Shown: piece by piece, positions 44,669 through 52,092 of the stretch
How the letters are laid out: the number at the start of each line of letters is the position of its first letter
Numbering within the stretch: the first letter of the stretch is position 1
Assembly: GCA_018268035.1 (NCBI GenBank)
Contig: JAFDXI010000125.1
Location: 1-64,000, forward strand
Direction of reading: 5' to 3'
Length of the DNA: 64,000 nucleotides
Source of the DNA: Bacteroidota bacterium
GTDB taxonomy: Bacteria; Bacteroidota; Bacteroidia; Chitinophagales; Chitinophagaceae
Program-made: the position numbers and the translations under genes
The notes under the pieces: model-generated
What the model was told of the DNA's origin: nothing
What the model saw: the letters and a program-made list of their open reading frames with translations, nothing else
Database searches by the model: none

Positions 44669-45334
44669 CTATTTTACTAAAAGAGGTTGTATTGCTTTTT
44701 GCCAGATAGCATACCCTTTTGCATTCATGTGTAAACTGTCACTTAAAAATATTTCTGGTTTTGTCTGTTGATTATCATTCAACATCAATTTATATACATC
44801 CACAAAATTTGCATGTTTCTGATTGCTGATATACTTCTTAATCAGATTATTTGCTTCCACCATTCCGGGCCAGTATTTTCTACGGCTTGGGCTGGGTTTT
44901 ATTGAAATATATACAACAGGAATATCTCCAAGATGCTGGCGAATCATAGCAAACAAAGTTTTGAACCGGTCATATACAATTTGAGGCATATCCTTCTCTT
45001 CAGCAGTGAAATCATTTTCACCACAATAAATAACTATTTCCTTTGGATGATATGGATAAATAATTTCATCTGCATACCGGATTAAGTCGGGCAATGATGA
45101 ACCTCCAAACCCACGATTGATGATAGGATAACCTGGAAAATATTCCTGAACATCTTTCCATTTGGTAAAAGATGAACTGCCAATAAATAAAATGGCATGA
45201 TGCATTGGCGGATTAATGCTATCACTTTTTTTGAATAACTGTATATCATTGTAAAAAGGTGGCTCCTGAGCAAACAGATGCGTAGAAAAAACAAAACAGA
45301 AGAACAAAACAGAACAGGTAATCCTTTTCATCAT
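44669..45334 (-). CDS. SGNH/GDSL-type esterase-lipase
   Basis: About 221 aa with signal peptide MMKRITCSVLFFCFVFSTHLFAQ; the 22 residues upstream are rejected. Blocks: I IFIGSSSFTKW (Ser nucleophile), II RGFGGSSLPDL (oxyanion Gly), III CGENDF (Asn), V DSLHMNAKGY (Asp and His). All catalytic residues are present. Periplasmic or secreted; similar enzymes deacetylate sugars, but the substrate is not evident. It has its own -7 box and converges with the dipeptidase gene. Confidence 0.9.
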   Translation of the reverse strand: MMKRITCSVLFFCFVFSTHLFAQEPPFYNDIQLFKKSDSINPPMHHAILFIGSSSFTKWKDVQEYFPGYPIINRGFGGSSLPDLIRYADEIIYPYHPKEIVIYCGENDFTAEEKDMPQIVYDRFKTLFAMIRQHLGDIPVVYISIKPSPSRRKYWPGMVEANNLIKKYISNQKHANFVDVYKLMLNDNQQTKPEIFLSDSLHMNAKGYAIWQKAIQPLLVK

Positions 45335-45349
45335 GATAATTTTTATTTT

Positions 45350-45357
45350 CAAAGATA
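45350..45357 (-). promoter_or_regulatory. Candidate -7 box TATCTTTG of the SGNH hydrolase gene
   Basis: A complete TAnnTTTG match on the minus strand, 15 nt before ATG 45334. A TTG at complement 45375-45373 is a weak -33 candidate with a short (15-nt) spacer. Confidence 0.45.
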
Positions 45358-45700
45358 ATGTCAACAAGAAAACAACACATGCTTTGTTTTCTTGATGCAT
45401 TCATTATTTGTAAGAATTTTTTATTTGTTAAAAATTGCAGGTCTGTTTTCAAATAAATTTTCAATCAGATACCAATCAAATTGAGTATTCAGCAATAAAC
45501 GTTACCAATGAAAGTGTATTGAAATCCCATAAGTGAATCGGTTCATTCAATCCCGCAATGCATCTGGAGCTTTAATGGACTTACAATGTTTACCAATTGC
45601 TTTTTACTTACATGCAGGTACCGCTCAGTGGTGTTGATATAACATTTTACTCTTTATCCATTCAATTACTTTATTAATTTTCAATCATCAATTATTTTAT

Positions 45701-45719
45701 ACTTAACAGGCTGTTAAGT
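45701..45719. promoter_or_regulatory. Perfect 19-bp palindrome, candidate operator
   Basis: ACTTAACAG-G-CTGTTAAGT: 9-bp arms around one central G, with no poly-T tail. The size and symmetry suit a dimeric repressor or activator. It lies upstream of the CBM48-like gene in the long divergent region. Confidence 0.5.
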
Positions 45720-45854
45720 TAATTTAGATTACAAACTTTTCCATCTCTTTCGATGTTTTATCAACATGCAGTTAAAAAAAGAAATTATTACAACAGGTTA
45801 CCTTTTATTTGCACGATTATTAACCTTGAATCAATTATTTAAAAATTAAAAATT

Positions 45855-46145
45855 ATGGTACAAAAAACCTATTACAAAACGAAAGATTATTGTAAAGTAA
45901 AATTTACAGTGAGTGTTGAAAATGCTGAAACAATTGAAATTTTAGGTTTGAACAGTGACTGGGAGAATTCTGTTATCATGAGCAAGAAAAAAGATGGCAG
46001 CTTTACCTGTGATATCAACCTTCCAAAAGACAGCAATCACGAATTCAAATATCTTGTAAACGAAACGCTCTGGATCAACGAATCTGAAGCCGACGAAGAA
46101 AAGCAAAATGAATTTGGCGGCACCAACAGCGTAATCAACATCTAA
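45855..46145 (+). CDS. CBM48-like (isoamylase N-terminal/glycogen-binding) single-domain protein
   Basis: The whole 96-aa protein is one early-set beta sandwich: CKVKFTVSVENAETIEILGLNSDWENSVIMSKKKDGSFTCDINLPKDSNHEFKYLVNETLWINE resembles the AMPK-beta/CBM48 core, including the W-N and E-F-K-Y-L-V-N segments. No signal peptide and no attached enzyme. Possible cytoplasmic glycogen or starch targeting, but many of these stand-alone proteins are uncharacterised. Confidence 0.8.
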   Translation: MVQKTYYKTKDYCKVKFTVSVENAETIEILGLNSDWENSVIMSKKKDGSFTCDINLPKDSNHEFKYLVNETLWINESEADEEKQNEFGGTNSVINI

Positions 46146-46240
46146 GAATAAGTCTGTTAACTTATTGTTTTTTTGATTAAGGGTTTATCAGCTTTAAAAG
46201 TTGAAATAGTGTATTATTGCCTGAATATTTGAGCGCAATA

Positions 46241-47419
46241 ATGCAACCAGGCATTTTATTTCCAAAAGTCAAAAGATATTTCTACCTGTTCATTGCAATG
46301 AGCTTGCTTTTGGCTGCCTGCAACCCTGCACAACAAAAGAAAACAGATGAACATAATGAAGATGCAGGCAATGGGTTACTGTTGCCATTTTACAAACTGG
46401 ATTCAGTTAACCCGGTGATGCAACCAGGCAACCTTGAATTTATTTGTCCGATACAACATAAAGCTGTTAAATGGGAAGCAAAAAATGTGTTCAATCCTGC
46501 TATAACCGTAAGGCACGACACACTCTTTATGTTGTATCGTGCACAGGATAGTGCAGGCTGTTCCAGGATAGGTTTGGCCACGAGTATTGATGGAATCCAT
46601 TTTTCAAGAAACCATTCACCTGTATTATTCCCCGCCAATGATGCTTACAAAAAATATGAATGGCCTGGTGGTTGCGAAGACCCACGCCTGGTAGAAGACA
46701 GCTCCGGCACATATTATCTTACATATACTGCTTATGACGGCAATACCGCAAGGTTAATGATAGCAACATCAACTAACCTTTCTCACTGGGTAAAAAAGGG
46801 ACCTTTATTTAAAGACAAAGCTTATGAAAATTTATGGTCCAAATCCGGGTCAATTGTCTCTGCATATATTGACGGAAAAATAATAGCACAAAAAATAAAT
46901 GGTTTGTATTGGATGTATTGGGGCGATAAATATATATGGCTGGCAACTTCAAAAGATTTAATTCACTGGACACCATTACAACAACAAACTGATAAAAATT
47001 ACGATTCAGTTTATGCTCATTATAATATTTCAAATTTAAAAATTGCATTACCAACACGCAAACATAATTTTGACTGCGATATTGTGGAAAGCGGACCACC
47101 TGCGATGTTCACTGATAAAGGAATTTTACTGATATATAACAGCCGCAACATTCCATCTATCGGTGATACAAGTTTACCTGAAGGTACATACACAGTTTCA
47201 CAGGTATTATTTGATAAATACGATCCTGGTAAAGTGATTAAAAGAATGGATCAGTGGTTTATACGACCCGAAAAAAAATATGAGCTGACCGGCGAAGTCA
47301 ATAATGTTTGTTTTGCAGAAGGGCTTGCTGATTATAAAAATAAATGGTGGCTGTATTATGGTACCGCCGATTCAAAAATTGCAGTAGCTGTAAAAAATAA
47401 AAAATATTATGCCTTTTAA
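46241..47419 (+). CDS. GH130-like glycoside phosphorylase/hydrolase lipoprotein
   Basis: About 392 aa. ATG 46241 is chosen over the upstream TTG. The lipobox LLLAACN gives Cys about residue 30 and predicts membrane attachment. The five-bladed propeller shows ENVFNPAITVRHDTLFMLYRAQDS, IGLATSIDGIHFSRN, CEDPRLVEDSSGTYYLTYTAYDG, WSKSGSIV and DCDIVESGPPAMFTDKGILLIYN, as in beta-mannoside phosphorylases/hydrolases of GH130. Substrate is not certain; plain GH43/GH32-like folds are alternatives. The stop overlaps the aldose epimerase start by 11 bp. Confidence 0.8.
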   Translation: MQPGILFPKVKRYFYLFIAMSLLLAACNPAQQKKTDEHNEDAGNGLLLPFYKLDSVNPVMQPGNLEFICPIQHKAVKWEAKNVFNPAITVRHDTLFMLYRAQDSAGCSRIGLATSIDGIHFSRNHSPVLFPANDAYKKYEWPGGCEDPRLVEDSSGTYYLTYTAYDGNTARLMIATSTNLSHWVKKGPLFKDKAYENLWSKSGSIVSAYIDGKIIAQKINGLYWMYWGDKYIWLATSKDLIHWTPLQQQTDKNYDSVYAHYNISNLKIALPTRKHNFDCDIVESGPPAMFTDKGILLIYNSRNIPSIGDTSLPEGTYTVSQVLFDKYDPGKVIKRMDQWFIRPEKKYELTGEVNNVCFAEGLADYKNKWWLYYGTADSKIAVAVKNKKYYAF

Positions 47420-48344
47420 AATTAAAATCAACTCCTCAGGTGTTTTCCCGGTTATTACATTAAAAGATGAATCAAATAACACATCTTTTGAGATATATGC
47501 TTTTGGCGCTTTGTTGAATGCCTTCAATATTCAATCTAAAAATATTGTTGATGGTTTTACCTCACCACAAGATGCAATTGACAATATCACCAATGGTTTT
47601 AAGAGCGCTAAACTCAGTCCTTATGTATGCAGGTTATCAGAAGGCATTTTTGAGTTTAATGGTAACCATTACACCATCGGCAAATTCTTTTTAGCAAAAG
47701 AGGCAATTCATGGATTGTTATTTGATACCATATTTGATATTACAGGGCAACATGCTGATGAAGAAAAAGCATTTGTAAAACTTACCTGTCATTATAAAAA
47801 CATGGAGAGTTATGTTTTTGATTTTACCTGCGATGTTGTTTATACGCTTGAAGAAAACAACAGGCTCACATTACAAACAACCATCAAAAATATAAGCCAG
47901 CAAGATTTACCATTATGCGATGGGTGGCATCCATATTTTACATTGGGTGAGAATATCAACGGACTTTCATTTATGATGAACAGCAATTCAATGCTTGAAT
48001 TCAATGAAAGGCTTTTACCTACAGGCAACATTTTACCCTATCAACAATTCCAGGTTCCTGAAACAATTGGAGATACATTCCTCGATAATTGTTTCCAGTT
48101 GAATAATACTGTTCAGCCTGCATGTGTATTAAAAAATATCACTACTGGTTTACAACTTACCATACAGCCCGATGCTTCTTATCCTTACCTGCAGGTATAT
48201 ACACCACCACACAGGAAGAGTATTGCCATAGAAAATCTGAGTGGTGCCCCGGATGCATATAATAATAAAATCGGGCTTATAATTTTATCACCACAACAGG
48301 AAAAAACATTTACAACAAAATATATCGTTTCAATGCCATCATAA
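47409..48344 (+). CDS. Aldose 1-epimerase family protein
   Basis: A 311-aa cytosolic protein overlapping the GH130-like gene, which implies coupled translation. Galactose mutarotase fold: FEIYAFGALLNAFNI, GLLFDTIFDI, CDGWHPYFTLGENINGLSF (catalytic His), PYLQVYTPPHRKSIAIENLSG near the C-terminus. It would convert alpha and beta sugar anomers released by the upstream enzyme. The 3' end overlaps the convergent ridA gene by 6 bp. Confidence 0.88.
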   Translation: MPFKIKINSSGVFPVITLKDESNNTSFEIYAFGALLNAFNIQSKNIVDGFTSPQDAIDNITNGFKSAKLSPYVCRLSEGIFEFNGNHYTIGKFFLAKEAIHGLLFDTIFDITGQHADEEKAFVKLTCHYKNMESYVFDFTCDVVYTLEENNRLTLQTTIKNISQQDLPLCDGWHPYFTLGENINGLSFMMNSNSMLEFNERLLPTGNILPYQQFQVPETIGDTFLDNCFQLNNTVQPACVLKNITTGLQLTIQPDASYPYLQVYTPPHRKSIAIENLSGAPDAYNNKIGLIILSPQQEKTFTTKYIVSMPS

Positions 48345-48725
48345 ATGCACAACTGCTGTCATGCTAATTTCTACATTCACATTTTTAGGAAGGGTTTTTA
48401 CTGCAACAGTTTCACGGGCAGGATAATCACCATCGAAATAAGTAGCATACACTTCATTCACTGCTGAAAAATGTGACATATCACTCAGAAAAATACTTGT
48501 TTTCACAACATGCTGAAAAGTGATGTCGGCCTCTTTTAAAATAACATTGAGGTTTTGCATCACTTGCCGGGCTTCATCTGCAACACTTCCTTTAACCAGA
48601 TCATTGGTGGCAGGGTCTATTGCAACCTGTCCGCTAATAAATACAAAATCACCTGCTTTTACCGCCTGGCTGTAAGGCCCTATTGGCGCTGGCGCTTTGT
48701 CTGTCCTGATAATTTGTTTGGCCAT
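48339..48725 (-). CDS. ridA: RidA family enamine/imine deaminase
   Basis: A 128-aa trimeric protein that clears reactive 2-aminoacrylate. KAPAPIGPYSQAVKAGDFVFISGQVAID, DEARQVMQNLNVILKEADITFQHVVKTSIFLSDM and the Arg of YPARETVAVKTLPKNVNVEISMTAVV are intact, including the substrate-binding Arg. Length normal. It shares a divergent intergenic region with the next gene, with a -7 box on each strand. Confidence 0.95.
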   Translation of the reverse strand: MAKQIIRTDKAPAPIGPYSQAVKAGDFVFISGQVAIDPATNDLVKGSVADEARQVMQNLNVILKEADITFQHVVKTSIFLSDMSHFSAVNEVYATYFDGDYPARETVAVKTLPKNVNVEISMTAVVHL

Positions 48726-48747
48726 AATCTTAAATTTTAAATTGGAA

Positions 48748-48755
48748 CAAATATA
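48748..48755 (-). promoter_or_regulatory. Candidate -7 box TATATTTG of ridA
   Basis: A full TAnnTTTG match on the minus strand, 22 nt before ATG 48725. No -33 box at normal spacing. Confidence 0.4.
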
Positions 48756-48789
48756 ACCGGCCTTTCATCAATAGCTGTTACACAGGGCT

Positions 48790-48797
48790 TATTTTTG
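48790..48797 (+). promoter_or_regulatory. Candidate -7 box TATTTTTG of the HCDH-like gene
   Basis: A full TAnnTTTG match, 9 nt before ATG 48807, so the leader is a few bases only. Confidence 0.35.
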
Positions 48798-48806
48798 TGC
48801 AACATT

Positions 48807-49433
48807 ATGAATATAATTATTAGGGCAGATGAAGAACAAAAAAGCGAACTACTCCAAAGGGGATTTAATAATAATGTGAACATCCAATGGTTGGGTTCAG
48901 GCGAAAATATTTCCGGAATAAATGCTGATGCAGTCTTTGACTTTCTGTTTGATGATGATAATCCGGCAGCTAATGAAAGGATTGATGGAGTCCCTGTTTT
49001 TGTACATGCAGTAAATTGTACTTGCAGTGATATTGGCCAATCAAATTATATCAGGATGAATGGCTGGAATAATTTTATCAACAGGCCATTGACAGAGTTT
49101 GCTTGTGTGGATAGAAATTCCCAAAATGTTGCAGAAAAAATACTCCAAAATTTAGGTTGGAAATTTGTTTGGGTAAAAGATGATTATGGCCTTGTGGCCG
49201 CAAGGATCTTGGCGATGATCATTAACGAAGCTTATTTTGCCCTTGAAGAAAATGTAAGCTCAAAGGCACAAATTGATATTGCAATGAAACTGGGTACCAA
49301 TTATCCTTATGGCCCATTTGAATGGGGAGAGAAAATCGGGTTAAAACATATTACACATTTATTGCAACGATTATATCAAAATGATGGTCGTTACTCTATC
49401 TCATCATTATTGATTAAAGAATCATCGGAATAA
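48807..49433 (+). CDS. Degenerate 3-hydroxyacyl-CoA dehydrogenase-like protein
   Basis: A 208-aa protein. The C-terminal 85 residues (DYGLVAARILAMIINEAYFALEENVSSKAQIDIAMKLGTNYPYGPFEWGEKIGL) are clearly the HCDH C-terminal helical domain. The N-terminal 115 residues are too short for the Rossmann domain and show no GxGxxG. Where active enzymes have HFFNP, this one has RMNGWNNFINRP, so the catalytic His is missing. It is therefore probably not a dehydrogenase; a binding or structural role is possible. It lies 9 bp before tsaB. Confidence 0.8.
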   Translation: MNIIIRADEEQKSELLQRGFNNNVNIQWLGSGENISGINADAVFDFLFDDDNPAANERIDGVPVFVHAVNCTCSDIGQSNYIRMNGWNNFINRPLTEFACVDRNSQNVAEKILQNLGWKFVWVKDDYGLVAARILAMIINEAYFALEENVSSKAQIDIAMKLGTNYPYGPFEWGEKIGLKHITHLLQRLYQNDGRYSISSLLIKESSE

Positions 49434-49442
49434 AATTTCATT

Positions 49443-50126
49443 TTGGCAATTATCTTAAATATCAATACAGCTTTTGAAAAAGCCTCCATCAATTTAGCCA
49501 TTGATGGAAAGATAATTGCAGAAAAACAAAGTGCTTCTCAAAAAGACCATGCTTCCTTTCTGCAACCGGCTATACAAGTTTTATGTGAAGAGACAAAGAT
49601 TCACTTGCAGGACATCAATGCCATCTCCGTTGTAAACGGGCCAGGTAGTTATACAGGATTGCGGGTAGGTTTATCTTCAGCAAAAGCTTTATGTTATGCC
49701 CTGGCTAAACCACTGATACTTTTAAACTCTCTTGATGTGATGGCGAGGGCAATAAAAAATCAATCCCCACAACTAAAAGGTGATGAATTATTCTGTCCGA
49801 TGATTGATGCCCGCAGGATGGAAGTATTTACAGGGCTTTACAATTTTAATCTGGAACTTATCAGTCCTTATGCATCTGTTATTATTGATTTAAATTTTTT
49901 GGAAAAAGAAAGGGAAAATTCAATAATAGTAACAGGCGGGAATGGAAGCGGGAAGTTCCATGAAATTGTAAAATTTGATAATATTATTGATATAAATCCA
50001 TTATTCTTAACAGAACCTGCGACAATTTTGTCTGAAAATGCATTTCTATCAAAAGACTTTTCTGATATAGTTTACAGTGAACCATATTATTTAAAACAAG
50101 TTTATATCAAAAATCAGCAAGCATAG
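49443..50126 (+). CDS. tsaB: tRNA threonylcarbamoyladenosine biosynthesis protein TsaB
   Basis: The 227-aa ASKHA-fold partner of TsaD, needed for t6A37 in ANN-reading tRNAs. ILNINTAFEKASINLAIDGKII, VVNGPGSYTGLRVGLSSAKALCYAL and CPMIDARRMEVFTGLYN are diagnostic. The start is TTG 49443; no ATG precedes the conserved first strand. Probably co-transcribed with the upstream HCDH-like gene. Confidence 0.93.
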   Translation: MAIILNINTAFEKASINLAIDGKIIAEKQSASQKDHASFLQPAIQVLCEETKIHLQDINAISVVNGPGSYTGLRVGLSSAKALCYALAKPLILLNSLDVMARAIKNQSPQLKGDELFCPMIDARRMEVFTGLYNFNLELISPYASVIIDLNFLEKERENSIIVTGGNGSGKFHEIVKFDNIIDINPLFLTEPATILSENAFLSKDFSDIVYSEPYYLKQVYIKNQQA

Positions 50127-50201
50127 CAGAAACAGGCACAATTTTTTATGTATCATTCGCATTAATAATAATATATTATTCAGGAAAAATTTTTAATTAC
50201 T

Positions 50202-50546
50202 ATGACGAACATTCCCAATCAATTCCTTGTGATTAATGATAAGGAGAGTAGTGAAAACCTGAGATTGGACTTCATTCGCCTTAAAAAAGCCTCCCTGATT
50301 CTTCGGGCATTGAATCATAAGTTAAGACAGCAATTGCTTAAGCTTATTGATGAGCAGGGGAAAATTACCGTTACAGAGATTTATGTAAACCTGCGTTTGG
50401 AACAATCAGTCGTTTCCCAACACCTCGCCATTTTGCGCAGGGCAGGCATTGTCATAACAAAAAGAGACGGTAAATTTATTTACTACTCACTCAATTATAA
50501 TCGTATTAAAGAAATCAACGGTTTCATAGAACAACTGGTAAGTTAA
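50202..50546 (+). CDS. ArsR-family winged-helix regulator without cysteines
   Basis: A 114-aa DNA-binding protein: LRALNHKLRQQLLKLIDEQGKITVTEIYVNLRLEQSVVSQHLAILRRAGIVITKRDGKFIYYSLN is a complete winged helix. There is no Cys in the protein, so neither ELCVCD-type metal sensing nor the BigR/SqrR dithiol switch can operate. The sensed signal is unknown. It is 48 bp before a persulfide-dioxygenase-like gene with its own promoter, so it may regulate that gene (inference). Confidence 0.88.
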   Translation: MTNIPNQFLVINDKESSENLRLDFIRLKKASLILRALNHKLRQQLLKLIDEQGKITVTEIYVNLRLEQSVVSQHLAILRRAGIVITKRDGKFIYYSLNYNRIKEINGFIEQLVS

Positions 50547-50573
50547 ACCCCTCATTCATTCTACCTGTAGTTG

Positions 50574-50581
50574 TATTTTTG
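50574..50581 (+). promoter_or_regulatory. Candidate -7 box TATTTTTG of the MBL-rhodanese gene
   Basis: A full TAnnTTTG match, 13 nt before ATG 50595. The region between this box and the ArsR stop (50546) is short, so an operator would have to overlap. Confidence 0.45.
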
Positions 50582-50594
50582 CATAAATTTTTTT

Positions 50595-52007
50595 ATGCAT
50601 ATACAGCAATTATATACCAATTGCCTGAGCGAGGCTGCATATTATGTAGAGAGCAACGGAGAAGCTGCCATCATTGATCCCTTAAGGGATATTGAAGAAT
50701 ATATAGCGCTTGCCAAAAAAAGAAATGCTGCAATCAAATATATTTTTGAAACACATTTTCATGCTGATTTTGTAAGTGGTCATATTGATCTCAGCAAAGC
50801 TACAGGCGCTCCTATTATTTATGGCCCTGGCACACAAACATCGTTCCCGGTTCATATTGCTCAGGATGGTGAATCATTTCCATTAGGCAATATCACTATT
50901 CAGGTATTGCATACACCAGGTCATACACTTGAGAGTAGTTGTTATCTATTAAAAGATGAAAACAGAAAGGACTATGCCATCTTCACTGGCGATACATTAT
51001 TTGTTGGAGATGTCGGCAGGCCTGACCTTGCTCAAAAAGGAGAATCATTAACTACTTCTGATTTTGCAGGAATCATGTATGATAGTATCCATGAGAAAAT
51101 TATGCCGCTTGCAGATGAAGTAATTGTTTATCCTGCTCATGGGCCAGGAAGTAGTTGTGGTAAAAATCTTGGTGCTAATACTTCCAGTACCGTCGGAAAT
51201 GAAAAACAAACCAACTATGCATTAAAGGCAGAAAATAAAGAGGAATTTATCAAAGCTGTTACCGAAGGCCTGACAATGCCTCCAACTTATTTTCCATTAA
51301 ATGCAAAGATTAATAAAGAAGGCTACGAAAGTCTTGATACCATTTTGGGAACTGCATTAAAACCTTTACAGGTTGCAGACGTGAAAAAACTAATGAATGA
51401 TAACAACATTATTTTTTTAGATACCAGAAATGAAGCTGTATTTACTGCAGGTTTTATTCCAGGTTCAATTTGTATAGGTTTAGAAGGCAGGTTTGCAGAA
51501 TGGGCAGGCAGCCTGCTTCCGTTTGACAAAACAATATTAATCATAGCAGCAATTGGGAAAGAAAAAGAAAGTGTAGTACGATTAACCCGTGTTGGTTTCA
51601 ACAAATTTGCCGGTTACCTTGATGGAGGGTTTCAATCATGGTCCGGTGCCAGTGAACCAATAGATTTAATCATCAATATTGAACCTGATGAACTGGCAAT
51701 GGATATGCCTTTTGATAAAAAACTTGTTGTTGTTGATGTGAGAAGGGAGGCAGAATTTGCAGAAGGGCATGTATCAAATGCATTGAATATTCCATTAGAA
51801 ACATTAATTGATCCAGCCAGCATGGCCAATATAGAAGATAATCAAAATCTGTATTTGCATTGTGCAGCCGGTTACAGAAGTGTGATAGCTGCTTCATTAC
51901 TCAAAAGACAGGGTATTCATAATTTGTACAACATTAATGGTGGCTTCAACAAAATCAGGGATGAAAAAAGTATCAAAATAGAAAAGGAAACGAGCGTATT
52001 GAATTAA
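50595..52007 (+). CDS. Metallo-beta-lactamase-fold persulfide dioxygenase-like protein with two rhodanese domains
   Basis: A 470-aa protein. Residues 1-240 form an ETHE1-type MBL domain (THFHADFVSGHIDL, HTPGHTLESS, FTGDTLFVGDVGRPDL, YPAHGPGSSCG). The first rhodanese domain (about 270-350) has AAIGKEKES where the active Cys loop should be, so it looks inactive. The second (about 370-460) has HCAAGYRS with the catalytic Cys. Likely role: oxidation of glutathione- or protein-bound persulfide and sulfur transfer. Start ATG 50595 chosen over 50571. Confidence 0.88.
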   Translation: MHIQQLYTNCLSEAAYYVESNGEAAIIDPLRDIEEYIALAKKRNAAIKYIFETHFHADFVSGHIDLSKATGAPIIYGPGTQTSFPVHIAQDGESFPLGNITIQVLHTPGHTLESSCYLLKDENRKDYAIFTGDTLFVGDVGRPDLAQKGESLTTSDFAGIMYDSIHEKIMPLADEVIVYPAHGPGSSCGKNLGANTSSTVGNEKQTNYALKAENKEEFIKAVTEGLTMPPTYFPLNAKINKEGYESLDTILGTALKPLQVADVKKLMNDNNIIFLDTRNEAVFTAGFIPGSICIGLEGRFAEWAGSLLPFDKTILIIAAIGKEKESVVRLTRVGFNKFAGYLDGGFQSWSGASEPIDLIINIEPDELAMDMPFDKKLVVVDVRREAEFAEGHVSNALNIPLETLIDPASMANIEDNQNLYLHCAAGYRSVIAASLLKRQGIHNLYNINGGFNKIRDEKSIKIEKETSVLN

Positions 52008-52040
52008 AGTTCATAAATATTTATTCAAGAAAACGCTAAC

Positions 52041-52073
52041 GAAAAAGCCATCGCAAATGCAGATGGCTTTTTC
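52041..52073. terminator. Bidirectional intrinsic terminator
   Basis: A perfect 12-bp stem, GAAAAAGCCATC (52041-52052) and GATGGCTTTTTC (52062-52073), with a 9-nt loop and T-rich ends on both strands, between the convergent MBL-rhodanese and gldJ genes. Confidence 0.9.
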
Positions 52074-52092
52074 TATTTCTAAACCTTTCCTC

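Larger units (their letters stand above)
45335..45854. other. Long divergent intergenic region
   Basis: About 520 bp with no credible gene. It holds the -7 box of the SGNH gene (45350-45357) and a 19-bp palindrome (45701-45719) about 135 bp before the CBM48-like gene. The rest is AT-rich with no other structure I can name. Confidence 0.6.
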
